From CAYMEV01 sp964389675 [NCBI: uncultured Candidatus Sumerlaeota bacterium] (GTDB lineage: Bacteria; CAYMEV01), in contig CAYMEV010000013.1 of assembly GCA_964389675.1 (NCBI GenBank), forward strand, positions 1 to 64,000: DNA of 64,000 nt, in the 5' to 3' direction. The position numbers and the translations under genes are program-made. The notes below the pieces were generated by a model. It worked only from the letters and a program-made list of their open reading frames with translations, did no database searches and was not told the DNA's origin. Positions 49,256 to 57,914 of the stretch are shown here, piece after piece; the first letter of the stretch is position 1, and every line of letters begins with the position of its first letter.

Positions 49256-51268
49256 ATGAAGAGATACCTGCTTAAGTATTTTTATGCCTGGATTTTCATT
49301 CTCTGCCTCATCATTGAAAGAACTGAATCGTTAGGAGACATAATCCCTCTATATATCACAAGGCCCCTGCTTTTAGTATGCGGGATTATCATTATTGTAA
49401 AGATTTCCCTGTGGGTATACAGCAAGCTGTTTTACAAGGTAAGGAACAGGATACTGGGGATATTTCTCTTTACAGGTCTTATTCCTATATTCTTCCTGAT
49501 AATCCTTTTTATGATTATATTCTACATATTTATAATGCAGGCCGTCAGCCTGGACCTGGACTATGCCATGCTGCAGGAGATCTCAGCATTAAAAGAGCTT
49601 TCCCTGGATATAAATGCTCTATTTCTGCAAAAAGACAAACTGGACCATGACTCGTTGAACGGTTATATAGAAACAAATAAGGGTTATTTTGATAATCTTA
49701 TACTCACTGTCTACAATGACGATATGGCTGTTAAATACCATTATGGCAAGCAGTCGGTCCCTTTTCCGGAATCCCGGGGGCTTGAGGAATACACCTATTT
49801 TATCTATGATGAAAGACCCTTTTTAGTACTGGTTTTTGACAGGAATATCTCCGGTGTTTATAAATATAATTATCTTGCTGCAGTTCCGCTTGAAAAGCCA
49901 TATATAGATAATCTTTCGGACAGGCTGGGCGGGCAGATATTTTTCAGTTATATCGGATTCGATGAGGAAGTTCTGGAGGAAGATGACAGGAATGTGGATA
50001 TAAAAATATCCCGGGATGATAAAGGCGAGATTGCGATTAAAACTCCTGAGGGTGTTGATATATCTTTTCTGAATAGCCAGAAAGAGGGGTACAGGGAATG
50101 GAAAAAAAGCCTCAACAGCGGCTGGAAATACTTTAAGACAGCCCTCTATAAAAGATCAGTCGTTATTGATGAAAGCGGCAAGGTGAAAGACGCAATGGTA
50201 CTGGGTATATTTCAGGCCAATTTCGGCGCAGTTATCGATAAATACCTTAAGGGGACAATCTCATATTTTATTCCCAAGAATACCATAGTCATAATTATTG
50301 CCATTATAGCAGGAATGGTACTGGCTGCACTGATGGTTTCCCTCATTATAAGCCTTTTCTTTTCAGTATCAATAACAAGCATAATCAGCCAGCTCCATAA
50401 AAAAGCAAAAAGAATAGCAAAGGGGAATTTCCCTCCGCCGATAAACTCCAGGCGCAAGGACCAGTTAGGAGAACTGACGAGGACATTTGATAAAATGTCT
50501 TTTGAGATACAGGAGCTTTTAAGCAAGGTTAAGGAGAATGAAAAGCTTGAAAATGAGATTTCAATTGCACAGATGGTTCAAAACACATTTTTCCCAAAAA
50601 AATTTCCTGATATAAAGGGAGCTGAAATCTATGGCAAATGTATACCGGCAAGGATGGTAAGCGGTGATTTTTATGATTTTTCTCCTCAGCATGATGATAT
50701 GTTCGATCTCTGCATTGGTGATATAAGCGGAAAGGGTATATCGGCATCTCTTCTAATGGCATCATCACTTACCTTTCTCAGGATGGAGTCTCTGAAAAGG
50801 CCGATACAGGATATTGACCGGATACTCGACAGCTTCAATACATATCTGTATGAATACAGTGCCAGGAACCAGTTCTGTTCATTGATATACAGCAGAATAT
50901 ATACTGAAAGCCTTAAAATGGAATATATAAATGCAGGCCATCCTTCTCCCATAATTATAAGAGGAGAGAATGCCCTGCCGCTTGAATCAAATAATCTGGT
51001 CGCCGGCGTATTCAAAGACCAGAAGTATGAAAGAGTAATGCTGGAACTTCAGAAGGGTGATATTGTCTTTATGTTTACTGACGGATTTGTCGAGATTATG
51101 ACGAATAAAGGCTACAGATACAGCTATGATGATCTGGTAAGGGAGATAATCCCTTTAAGAAAAGAACCTCTCGAGTTGATTTACGAAAGGCTTATATTGT
51201 GGGTAAAGGACCTTTCATCTGAAAACAGCATATCTGACGATATGACAGCTGTACTTATAAGGATATAG
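49256..51268 (+). CDS. Membrane HAMP-SpoIIE/RsbU phosphatase
   Basis: The product is 670 aa. Hydrophobic segments lie near ~10-20, ~33-55 and ~65-90. A periplasmic or outer sensory loop (~95-345) follows, then another membrane helix (~345-370), a HAMP-like linker (~370-425) and a short coiled coil LLSKVKENEKLENEISIAQMVQ. The C-terminal PP2C/SpoIIE domain (~455-670) has GDFYDF, IGDISGKGISASLLMAS, YINAGHPSPIII and FTDGFVEIM. RsbU/SpoIIE proteins dephosphorylate anti-anti-sigma factors. No anti-sigma partner is nearby. It starts 22 bases after larC and ends the plus-strand run. Confidence 0.9.
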   Translation: MKRYLLKYFYAWIFILCLIIERTESLGDIIPLYITRPLLLVCGIIIIVKISLWVYSKLFYKVRNRILGIFLFTGLIPIFFLIILFMIIFYIFIMQAVSLDLDYAMLQEISALKELSLDINALFLQKDKLDHDSLNGYIETNKGYFDNLILTVYNDDMAVKYHYGKQSVPFPESRGLEEYTYFIYDERPFLVLVFDRNISGVYKYNYLAAVPLEKPYIDNLSDRLGGQIFFSYIGFDEEVLEEDDRNVDIKISRDDKGEIAIKTPEGVDISFLNSQKEGYREWKKSLNSGWKYFKTALYKRSVVIDESGKVKDAMVLGIFQANFGAVIDKYLKGTISYFIPKNTIVIIIAIIAGMVLAALMVSLIISLFFSVSITSIISQLHKKAKRIAKGNFPPPINSRRKDQLGELTRTFDKMSFEIQELLSKVKENEKLENEISIAQMVQNTFFPKKFPDIKGAEIYGKCIPARMVSGDFYDFSPQHDDMFDLCIGDISGKGISASLLMASSLTFLRMESLKRPIQDIDRILDSFNTYLYEYSARNQFCSLIYSRIYTESLKMEYINAGHPSPIIIRGENALPLESNNLVAGVFKDQKYERVMLELQKGDIVFMFTDGFVEIMTNKGYRYSYDDLVREIIPLRKEPLELIYERLILWVKDLSSENSISDDMTAVLIRI

Positions 51269-51338
51269 AATTTTTTCCAGTTCCGGAGATACAGTTTCTT
51301 CGTGAAATACAAAAGATAGTATAATGCCGGTTCAGGTA

Positions 51339-52061
51339 TTAAACAAAAGCATCCAGCCTGTAAAGGATATAGGAGCATAACAGGACTATACCGTAAATCA
51401 TGAACACATACAGGAATACCGCAGGGCTTCTGTGATATTCATCCTTATGCCTTGAAAATCTGTAGGGCCTGATGAAAAGCAGATAGGAAATCAGAGAGAG
51501 TACCAATCCTCCTATTCCATCAAGAAAGGTATGGGCTTTGACATAGACTATGCTTATTCCTATAAGGCCTGCTACTATTAGCGGGATTATTGAATCCTTT
51601 TTATTCAGCCTGTAAATAGCTAAGGCAATACTTATGGAGCAGGCCATGTGCAGGGAGGGAAAACAGTTATAAGGCTTATCAATCATGTGATTGAGATAGA
51701 CCATCCAGTTAAGGAAGCTGTCAGGTTCAACGCCGACCCTTACCATTTTAACCGGATAGAGAAGGAACACTACATAACCGCTCAGGTATTGAAACATGAT
51801 AACCTTGGCTATAAGCTCAATATACCTGTTGTCTTTTATGTAAAAAACAGCAAAGAAAGGAAAGAGGAATATGAATATGTACCATAGCTGGAAAAATGGA
51901 ACAAATGGTATCATTTCATCAATAAAGATGGAATTCAGGCTGAATCTGCCTGCATTGTGAGTATAGATATTAACAGGATAATAAAGAAGATAGACCATAT
52001 ATGCGATAAACAGATAGTACAGTTTTGTGTATTTGTGCTTGAATGCAAGGACTATGTTCAT
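51339..52061 (-). CDS. PAP2-family lipid phosphatase-like membrane protein
   Basis: This 240-aa protein has six hydrophobic segments and the PAP2 active-site pair: CFPSLHMACSISIAL, where PSLH stands for the usual PSGH, and VKAHTFLDGIGGLVLSL with the catalytic His and Asp. The first motif (KxxxxxxRP) is reduced. It is likely a membrane enzyme acting on lipid phosphates such as undecaprenyl or phosphatidyl derivatives. It lies 3 bases after purQ on the same strand, so it may be co-transcribed with purLQ. Confidence 0.82.
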   Translation of the reverse strand: MNIVLAFKHKYTKLYYLFIAYMVYLLYYPVNIYTHNAGRFSLNSIFIDEMIPFVPFFQLWYIFIFLFPFFAVFYIKDNRYIELIAKVIMFQYLSGYVVFLLYPVKMVRVGVEPDSFLNWMVYLNHMIDKPYNCFPSLHMACSISIALAIYRLNKKDSIIPLIVAGLIGISIVYVKAHTFLDGIGGLVLSLISYLLFIRPYRFSRHKDEYHRSPAVFLYVFMIYGIVLLCSYILYRLDAFV

Positions 52062-52064
52062 ATT

Positions 52065-52838
52065 TTAGAGAAAGTATTCTACTGCATTCTTCATTATCCG
52101 GGTACCCAGGGGGAATTCCTGAAAATCCTGCCTCTTATAATAGGGATTATTGGCAGGGTGGTTGAATGCTTCAGGGTGAGGCATAAGGCCGAATATCCTG
52201 CCTGTTTTGTCACAGAGACCGGCTATGTTGCTGACAGATCCATTTGGATTGTAAGGATAACGGGCATCCTCCCCTGATGGTGATGTATATGCAAGACAGT
52301 CTGAATTATTTTCTTCAATAGTCTCCAGGATTTTCCTGTCCTTTATTACGAGCTTTCCTTCCATATGGCGTACTGGAAGGAACATCCTTGTTATTCCCCT
52401 GAGAAAAATGCACGGGTTGTCCTTTTTTGCCAATAAATAAACCCACCTGTCTTCAAAAATACTTGAATCATTTATGCACAATGAAGCCTGCTGGGTCATT
52501 GCAGGATATCCGGGAAGAAGCCCGAGCCTTATTAATACCTGAAAACCATTGCAAATTCCGATTATAAGCCTGTCTTTGTCCATAAATTCCCTCAGAACAT
52601 CCAGCAGTACAAATTTAAGCTTATTGGCAAGTATTTTCCCGGATGCAATATCATCAGCAAAGCTGAATCCACCTGGAATGGCAAAAATATGTGCATGACC
52701 CAGGATATCCCTGTTTTTGGAAAGTTCATTGAAATGCACTCTTTTTGCATCAGCCCCTGCAGTTTTAAAGCTATATTCCGTTTCATAATCGCAATTTATG
52801 CCATAGCCTGTAAGAATAATTGCCAAGGGTTTTTTCAT
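52065..52838 (-). CDS. purQ: FGAM synthase glutaminase subunit PurQ
   Basis: I take ATG 52838 (257 aa), which has GGAG 7 bases upstream; a TTG at 52844 is also in frame. It supplies ammonia from glutamine to PurL for formylglycinamidine ribonucleotide. Class I amidotransferase residues are visible: the nucleophile in IIGICNGFQVL, and the His-Glu pair in LMPHPEAFNHP. IPGGFSFADDIASGKI is typical of PurQ. It follows purL by 11 bases. Confidence 0.92.
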   Translation of the reverse strand: MKKPLAIILTGYGINCDYETEYSFKTAGADAKRVHFNELSKNRDILGHAHIFAIPGGFSFADDIASGKILANKLKFVLLDVLREFMDKDRLIIGICNGFQVLIRLGLLPGYPAMTQQASLCINDSSIFEDRWVYLLAKKDNPCIFLRGITRMFLPVRHMEGKLVIKDRKILETIEENNSDCLAYTSPSGEDARYPYNPNGSVSNIAGLCDKTGRIFGLMPHPEAFNHPANNPYYKRQDFQEFPLGTRIMKNAVEYFL

Positions 52839-52849
52839 TTCCAAACTCC

Positions 52850-55816
52850 TTAAAAGATTAGTGATTTGCAGAATCCATCCTTAAGCTTATCCAGGGAGTA
52901 TTTAAATACCCCGGCGCCTGATGTGAAAACAATGTTTCTGCTGCTGCTAACCCTGCCTATTACAGCAAAGTGCGATCCTTTCATTATATCAAGGATTGAA
53001 CTCATGTTTTCTTCCTGAAAGCTTAAGATGAACCTTCCCGGAGATTCCGAGAACATGATCCTTGCAGGATTCATCTTTTCTGATACTGGAACCTTTTCCA
53101 GATCAGCATTGAATCCAGTGTTTCCTCCTATTGCTGATTCAGCAAGGGCACATGCAATACCTCCGTCAGAAACGTCATGGATTGACAGAAGCAGGCCCTG
53201 CGCTATGATCCTGTGTATCTTTTTGAAAAGGGCCTTATTTGAGATAAAATCAACTTTTGGTATGTGCCCGTTTTCTATTCCATAGTATTCATAAAGCTGG
53301 CTGTTTCGGAGCTCATTTGCAGTAAGGCCAGCTACTGCAATCAGGGATCCCGGTTTTTTGAAATCTGTTGTCTGGGCATTTTCAATATTACTAACCTTGC
53401 CTATAGCAGTAAACAAAAGCGTAGGAAGTATGCTTATTTTATCAATGCCTTTGCCATAATCATTTTTCATTGAATCCTTGCCGCTTATAAGAGGTATCTC
53501 ATATTCCTGAGTAATGTCAAAAAGAGCCTGAAGCGACCTTACAAGCTGTGCAAGTTTAAATTTCCCATCTGGTGTCTTTTCACTTTCAACCGGGTCAGGC
53601 CAGCAGAAATTATCCAGCCCGTAGAACTGTTCCGGGTCGGCACCAGTGCAGATCAGATTCCTTACTGCTTCATCCACTGAATTGGTCACCATATGATATG
53701 TGTCAAATTTTGAATATCTTGGTATAATCCCCAAACCGATACCTATGCCTGTATCAAGGCCAAAGGCAGTTCTGATGGAAGTTCCATCCGAAGGCCCGTT
53801 CAGGTTTTCTCCAACAAATGGCTTTATTATGCTCAACCCCTGCACTTCGTGGTCAAACTGCCTTACCCAGTATTCCTTGCTTGCAATATTCCAGCTTGCC
53901 ATTAATTCCGGCAGTGCTTTTTCAGGATTTGGGAGCTCCCCGTCACTGATGAATCCTTCATCTTTAGCTGACCATTCTGCTTTCAGTGTCATTTTAGGAA
54001 GCCCGTCATGAAGGAATGACAGAGGAAGGCACAGGACAGGGATTGAGCCGTATACTACCTTAAGATAACCGTCATCTGTGAACTTTCCCAGTACCGTGGC
54101 TTCTGTGTCCATTAGCTTTGCAAGCTTCATGAATTCGTCAAGGCTGTCGTCAGGGACGGAAAGAGTCATCCTTTCCTGTGATTCGGAAAGGAATATTTCC
54201 CAGGGCATCAGGCCGGAATATTTTAGAGGGGCATCAGAAAGGTCTACACAGGCACCATTGGAAGAAAGAGCCATTTCGCCCACACTTGAGGATAAGCCTC
54301 CTGCTCCGTTATCTGTAATATTGTTATAGAGCCCGAGATCGCGGGCTTTCATGATAAAATCACTCATCTTTTTCTGGGTAAAGGGGTCTCCGATCTGGAC
54401 AGCGCTGGATGGGCTCTCTGATGTAAGCTCTGCAGAAGAAAATGTGGCTCCGTGTATTCCATCCTTTCCTATCCTGCCTCCAAGCATTACAATATTGTCT
54501 CCAGCTATTGACCTTTTAATATAGCTGGGCCCTTTGGGGGTTTTGCTGGGAAGGATCCCGCATGTTCCGCAAAACACAAGAGGTTTTCCTATATAACTGC
54601 TGTCAAATACTATTGCTCCGTTTACTGTAGGTATTCCACTTCTGTTTCCGCCGTGTTCTATGCCTTTGTGAACACCCCTGAACACTGTTTTGGGATGAAA
54701 GAGGTTATCAGGCAATGTGCCTGAAAAGTCAGGCGGGCCAAAGCAGAATATATCTATATTGAATAATGGCCTTGCCCCCAAACCACAGCCGAGAATGTCC
54801 CTGTTGACGCCAACAATTCCTGTTATCGCGCCCCCGTAAGGATCGAGGGCGGAAGGGCTGTTGTGAGTTTCAACTTTCATGGCTACTGCGCAGTCGTCAC
54901 CCCAGTCAACTATGCCTGCATTGTCGGAAAAAACTGTCAGAAGAGCTTTCTGCTTTTCAGTCAGGAGCTTTGTAGTCCTTTTAATATATGTGTTGAACAG
55001 GGAGTCTATTCTTTGTACCTTAAAACCGTCATGGTAATCAATTGCAGCATTGAATATCTTATGTTTGCAGTGTTCAGACCAGGTCTGTGCAAGACATTCT
55101 ATTTCACAGTCTGTTATATCCTCAGTGATTCCGAAATCTTTTCTTGCTTTTTGAAACTTATCATCCTCATAGTATTTCTTTATCGCTTCAATCTCTTCAG
55201 CTGTCAGAAAGAGGTGGTTCTTTTCTGAAAACTCTAAAATATCAGATGTGGCTGATTTCCTGGAAATAGATGATACAACGGGATCTGAAGGTAATTCAAC
55301 AGGATTTAAGGGGAGGAAAACATTGGAAATCTGCTCGCCGGGACTGTATTTGAGTATTTTCCAGCGGTTGATCAGGGGGGTTCCAATCTCGTTTTTAATA
55401 ATTTTATCCAGCAGAGCATCATCCCTTATGCCTTTGAATATATACTGCCTGGATGTTGATATATAGAGGCAGTCCCTGTCCAGGAAAGGAAAAAGGTCCA
55501 GCAGAGCATCCTTTGAGGTATCAGCCAGATTATCCTTTACGCCTTTCTTAAACCCCATTTCAACTATAAAATCAAAGGCAAATCGGTCAGCGATGGGTTT
55601 ATCAACACTGTATTCCTCAATTATAGGGTCACAGAAAATTTCTTTGGCTGCTTTATCAATATCAGATTTTGCTAACTGCTTTGAACTGATAATGTATACA
55701 TCAACCATAGCCATATACTCCAGCCGGCATGAAATGTCTGCTTCAATCTGCCTGCTAAGTATGCCTGCCTGAGTCTGGTATTCATTTAATTTCGCCACTT
55801 CAATCCTGTAATTCAT
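52850..55816 (-). CDS. purL: FGAM synthase PurL, large type without glutaminase domain
   Basis: I choose ATG 55816 (988 aa), because AGGAGA stands 7 bases upstream; the frame reaches 55840. The fourth step of purine synthesis converts FGAR to FGAM with ATP and glutamine. The PurS-like N-terminal region (~1-170), linker helix, and both AIR-synthase-like halves are present: ETHNSPSALDPYGGAITGIVG, GARPLFNIDIFCFG, GRIGKDGIHGATFSS, DNGAGGLSSSVGEMA, LDTGIGIGLGIIPR, LISGKDSMKND. Large PurL proteins of Gram-negative bacteria are ~1290 aa with the glutaminase domain at the end. Here that part is a separate gene, purQ, downstream, while small PurL proteins (~720 aa) lack the PurS-like part. It is first in the operon and divergent from the metE-like fusion gene. 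Confidence 0.95.
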   Translation of the reverse strand: MNYRIEVAKLNEYQTQAGILSRQIEADISCRLEYMAMVDVYIISSKQLAKSDIDKAAKEIFCDPIIEEYSVDKPIADRFAFDFIVEMGFKKGVKDNLADTSKDALLDLFPFLDRDCLYISTSRQYIFKGIRDDALLDKIIKNEIGTPLINRWKILKYSPGEQISNVFLPLNPVELPSDPVVSSISRKSATSDILEFSEKNHLFLTAEEIEAIKKYYEDDKFQKARKDFGITEDITDCEIECLAQTWSEHCKHKIFNAAIDYHDGFKVQRIDSLFNTYIKRTTKLLTEKQKALLTVFSDNAGIVDWGDDCAVAMKVETHNSPSALDPYGGAITGIVGVNRDILGCGLGARPLFNIDIFCFGPPDFSGTLPDNLFHPKTVFRGVHKGIEHGGNRSGIPTVNGAIVFDSSYIGKPLVFCGTCGILPSKTPKGPSYIKRSIAGDNIVMLGGRIGKDGIHGATFSSAELTSESPSSAVQIGDPFTQKKMSDFIMKARDLGLYNNITDNGAGGLSSSVGEMALSSNGACVDLSDAPLKYSGLMPWEIFLSESQERMTLSVPDDSLDEFMKLAKLMDTEATVLGKFTDDGYLKVVYGSIPVLCLPLSFLHDGLPKMTLKAEWSAKDEGFISDGELPNPEKALPELMASWNIASKEYWVRQFDHEVQGLSIIKPFVGENLNGPSDGTSIRTAFGLDTGIGIGLGIIPRYSKFDTYHMVTNSVDEAVRNLICTGADPEQFYGLDNFCWPDPVESEKTPDGKFKLAQLVRSLQALFDITQEYEIPLISGKDSMKNDYGKGIDKISILPTLLFTAIGKVSNIENAQTTDFKKPGSLIAVAGLTANELRNSQLYEYYGIENGHIPKVDFISNKALFKKIHRIIAQGLLLSIHDVSDGGIACALAESAIGGNTGFNADLEKVPVSEKMNPARIMFSESPGRFILSFQEENMSSILDIMKGSHFAVIGRVSSSRNIVFTSGAGVFKYSLDKLKDGFCKSLIF

Positions 55817-55844
55817 AAAAAATCTCCTATTGATTTTCAAAAAT

Positions 55845-55873
55845 ATATCATACGTATATTGGTATTATGTCAA
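55845..55873 (-). promoter_or_regulatory. Promoter of purL-purQ
   Basis: On the minus strand TTGACA (55873-55868), 17 bases and TGATAT (55850-55845), with the overlapping TATGAT (55852-55847) as the alternative -10. It lies ~25 bases before the purL start. I see no purine riboswitch between this and the ATG. Confidence 0.6.
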
Positions 55874-55967
55874 TAATTATCATTGCTGGATCATCACGGT
55901 TCAGGATATTTGCATAAGGTCTGCAGACAAGGCATTATTTTGCAAAGCTGATATGTATATTTAAAAA

Positions 55968-55996
55968 TTTACAGATCTTATTTGTTCATTTAGTAT
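55968..55996 (+). promoter_or_regulatory. Candidate promoter of the homocysteine methyltransferase fusion
   Basis: TTTACA (55968-55973), 17 bases and TAGTAT (55991-55996), ~39 bases before ATG 56035, which has AAAGGAGA. No SAM riboswitch is recognisable in the 218-base gap. Confidence 0.4.
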
Positions 55997-56034
55997 TTAC
56001 AGAAATATATGAGTATTCCTGAAAGGAGACAGGG

Positions 56035-57906
56035 ATGGATTTTTTAAGATACCTTGATGAGAAAGGGATAGTATTATGCGACGGAGCAATGGGAACAATG
56101 ATATACAACAAGGGCATATACATTAACAGATGTTACGATGAGCTGAACATCTCTAATCCGGAAATTATTTCAGGGATACATCAGGAATATGTACAGGCAG
56201 GGGCTGAAATTATTGAGACAAATACATTCGGTGCTAACAGATATAAACTAAAATCCTATAATCTTGATAAAAAGGTGCAGGAGATTAATTACAAGGCAGT
56301 CAAGATAGCAAAAAAGGCTTCGGGGGATAGTGTTTTTGTAGCTGGTTCTATTGGGCCTTTAGGCATAAAAATAGAACCATGGGGCCCGACAAGCAGGGAA
56401 GAAGCCAGGGCAGCCTTCAAAGAGCAGGCAGAAGCTCTTCTGGATGGAGGGGTCAGCCTTATGGCCATTGAAACATTTACAGATATCTCAGAAATTGAAC
56501 AGGCAATCAGGGCAGTAAAGGACCTCGACAGCAATATACCCGTAATTGCGATGATGACAGTTGGTATAGATGGAACATCTCTCTATGGGACGACTCCGGA
56601 GATATTCACAAATAGGATTGATCAGTGGGGTGCAGACATTATAGGGCTTAATTGCGGTGAAGGCCCGAAGGTTCTTCTCGAGACCTCGCTGAAGATGCTT
56701 AAATGCACATCAAAGCCCATTTGTGTTATGCCGGAAGCTGGACGGCCCCGGAATGTAAATGGCAGAAATATATATATCTGTACGCCTGAATATATTGCTG
56801 AATATACAAAAAGGTATATTAATGCCGGAGTTAGAATTATAGGAGGATGCTGCGGTACTACGCCTGAACACACGAGGCAGATGGCAAAAACAGTGAAGTC
56901 CCTCTCAAGATCAGTAAAGGTACATGGATACAGACCTGAGAAGGCGGTAGAGTGCATAAAAGATGAAACGGCCAGGGCTTCCAGAGAAGTGCCGGCAGAG
57001 AATAGATCAGAGCTTGCAAAAAAGATAAAAAACGGTAAATTTGTGATATCCGTCGAGATTCTTCCACCCAGGGGAACAAAGATTGATAAGGCATTAAGTA
57101 CTTCAAAAAAGCTTAAGTCACTGAATATTGATGCATTCAATATACCTGACGGACCAAGGGCCTCTGCAAGGATGTCAGCCCTTGCTTCTGCTGTATTGCT
57201 GCAAAAAAATACAGCAGTAGAGACTATTCTCCATTATACATGCCGGGACAGGAATATACTGGGCATGCAGTCGGATATGCTCGGAGCCCATGCCCTGGGC
57301 ATAAAGAATCTCCTGCTTATTACAGGGGACCCTCCAAAAATGGGGACTTATCCGGATGCGACGGCAGTATTCGATATAGACTCAGTTGGCTTGACCAATA
57401 TGGTCAAAACGCTTAACCGGGGACTGGACCTGGGCAAAAACAGCATCGGGAAACCGACCGGTTTTTTTGTAGGCGTAGGAGCAAATCCCGGTGCACTGAA
57501 TATAGATTTTGAGCTGGAAAGATTCTACTGGAAGGTGGATGCCGGTGCGGAATTTGCAATAACCCAGCCTGTTTTTGATTTGAACCTGCTGTTCAGTTTT
57601 CTTGAAAGCATTGATAAGAGAAATATAAAGGTGCCTGTTCTGGCCGGCATATGGCCATTAACAAGCCAGGCTAATGCTGATTTTATGAGAAATGAAATAC
57701 CCGGCGCATGGGTGCCTGACGAGATGTATGAACGGATCAGCATGGCAGGAACAAATGAAGAAGCTGTCAGGACAGGGATAGACATAGCTGTGGAAATTAT
57801 CAATAATATCAGGAAATATGTGCAGGGTATACAGATCAGCATGGTCGGGAGCAAGTTAAGCAGTATTTCAGAGCTCATAGGATCAATTCAGAAAAAAAAT
57901 CCATGA
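56035..57906 (+). CDS. Bifunctional homocysteine S-methyltransferase / methylenetetrahydrofolate reductase
   Basis: The product is 623 aa. Residues ~1-300 are a Zn-dependent homocysteine methyltransferase: LCDGAMGTMIYNKG, ETNTFGANRYKL, GSIGPLG, and cysteines in GLNCGEG and GGCCGT for zinc. Residues ~325-620 are MTHFR (MetF): VISVEILPPRGTK, NILGMQSDMLGAHALGIKNLL, ITGDPPKMG, GVGANPGALN and ITQPVFDLNLL. This fusion (YitJ type) makes methyl-THF and can methylate homocysteine to methionine in a B12-independent way or act beside MetH. AAAGGAGACAGGG precedes the ATG. Confidence 0.95.
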   Translation: MDFLRYLDEKGIVLCDGAMGTMIYNKGIYINRCYDELNISNPEIISGIHQEYVQAGAEIIETNTFGANRYKLKSYNLDKKVQEINYKAVKIAKKASGDSVFVAGSIGPLGIKIEPWGPTSREEARAAFKEQAEALLDGGVSLMAIETFTDISEIEQAIRAVKDLDSNIPVIAMMTVGIDGTSLYGTTPEIFTNRIDQWGADIIGLNCGEGPKVLLETSLKMLKCTSKPICVMPEAGRPRNVNGRNIYICTPEYIAEYTKRYINAGVRIIGGCCGTTPEHTRQMAKTVKSLSRSVKVHGYRPEKAVECIKDETARASREVPAENRSELAKKIKNGKFVISVEILPPRGTKIDKALSTSKKLKSLNIDAFNIPDGPRASARMSALASAVLLQKNTAVETILHYTCRDRNILGMQSDMLGAHALGIKNLLLITGDPPKMGTYPDATAVFDIDSVGLTNMVKTLNRGLDLGKNSIGKPTGFFVGVGANPGALNIDFELERFYWKVDAGAEFAITQPVFDLNLLFSFLESIDKRNIKVPVLAGIWPLTSQANADFMRNEIPGAWVPDEMYERISMAGTNEEAVRTGIDIAVEIINNIRKYVQGIQISMVGSKLSSISELIGSIQKKNP

Positions 57907-57914
57907 TCAGGTCT

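Noticed and set aside
55817-56034. A SAM or purine riboswitch between purL and the homocysteine methyltransferase fusion
   Set aside because: I looked for the paired stems and conserved cores in both directions and saw none; only promoter-like boxes.
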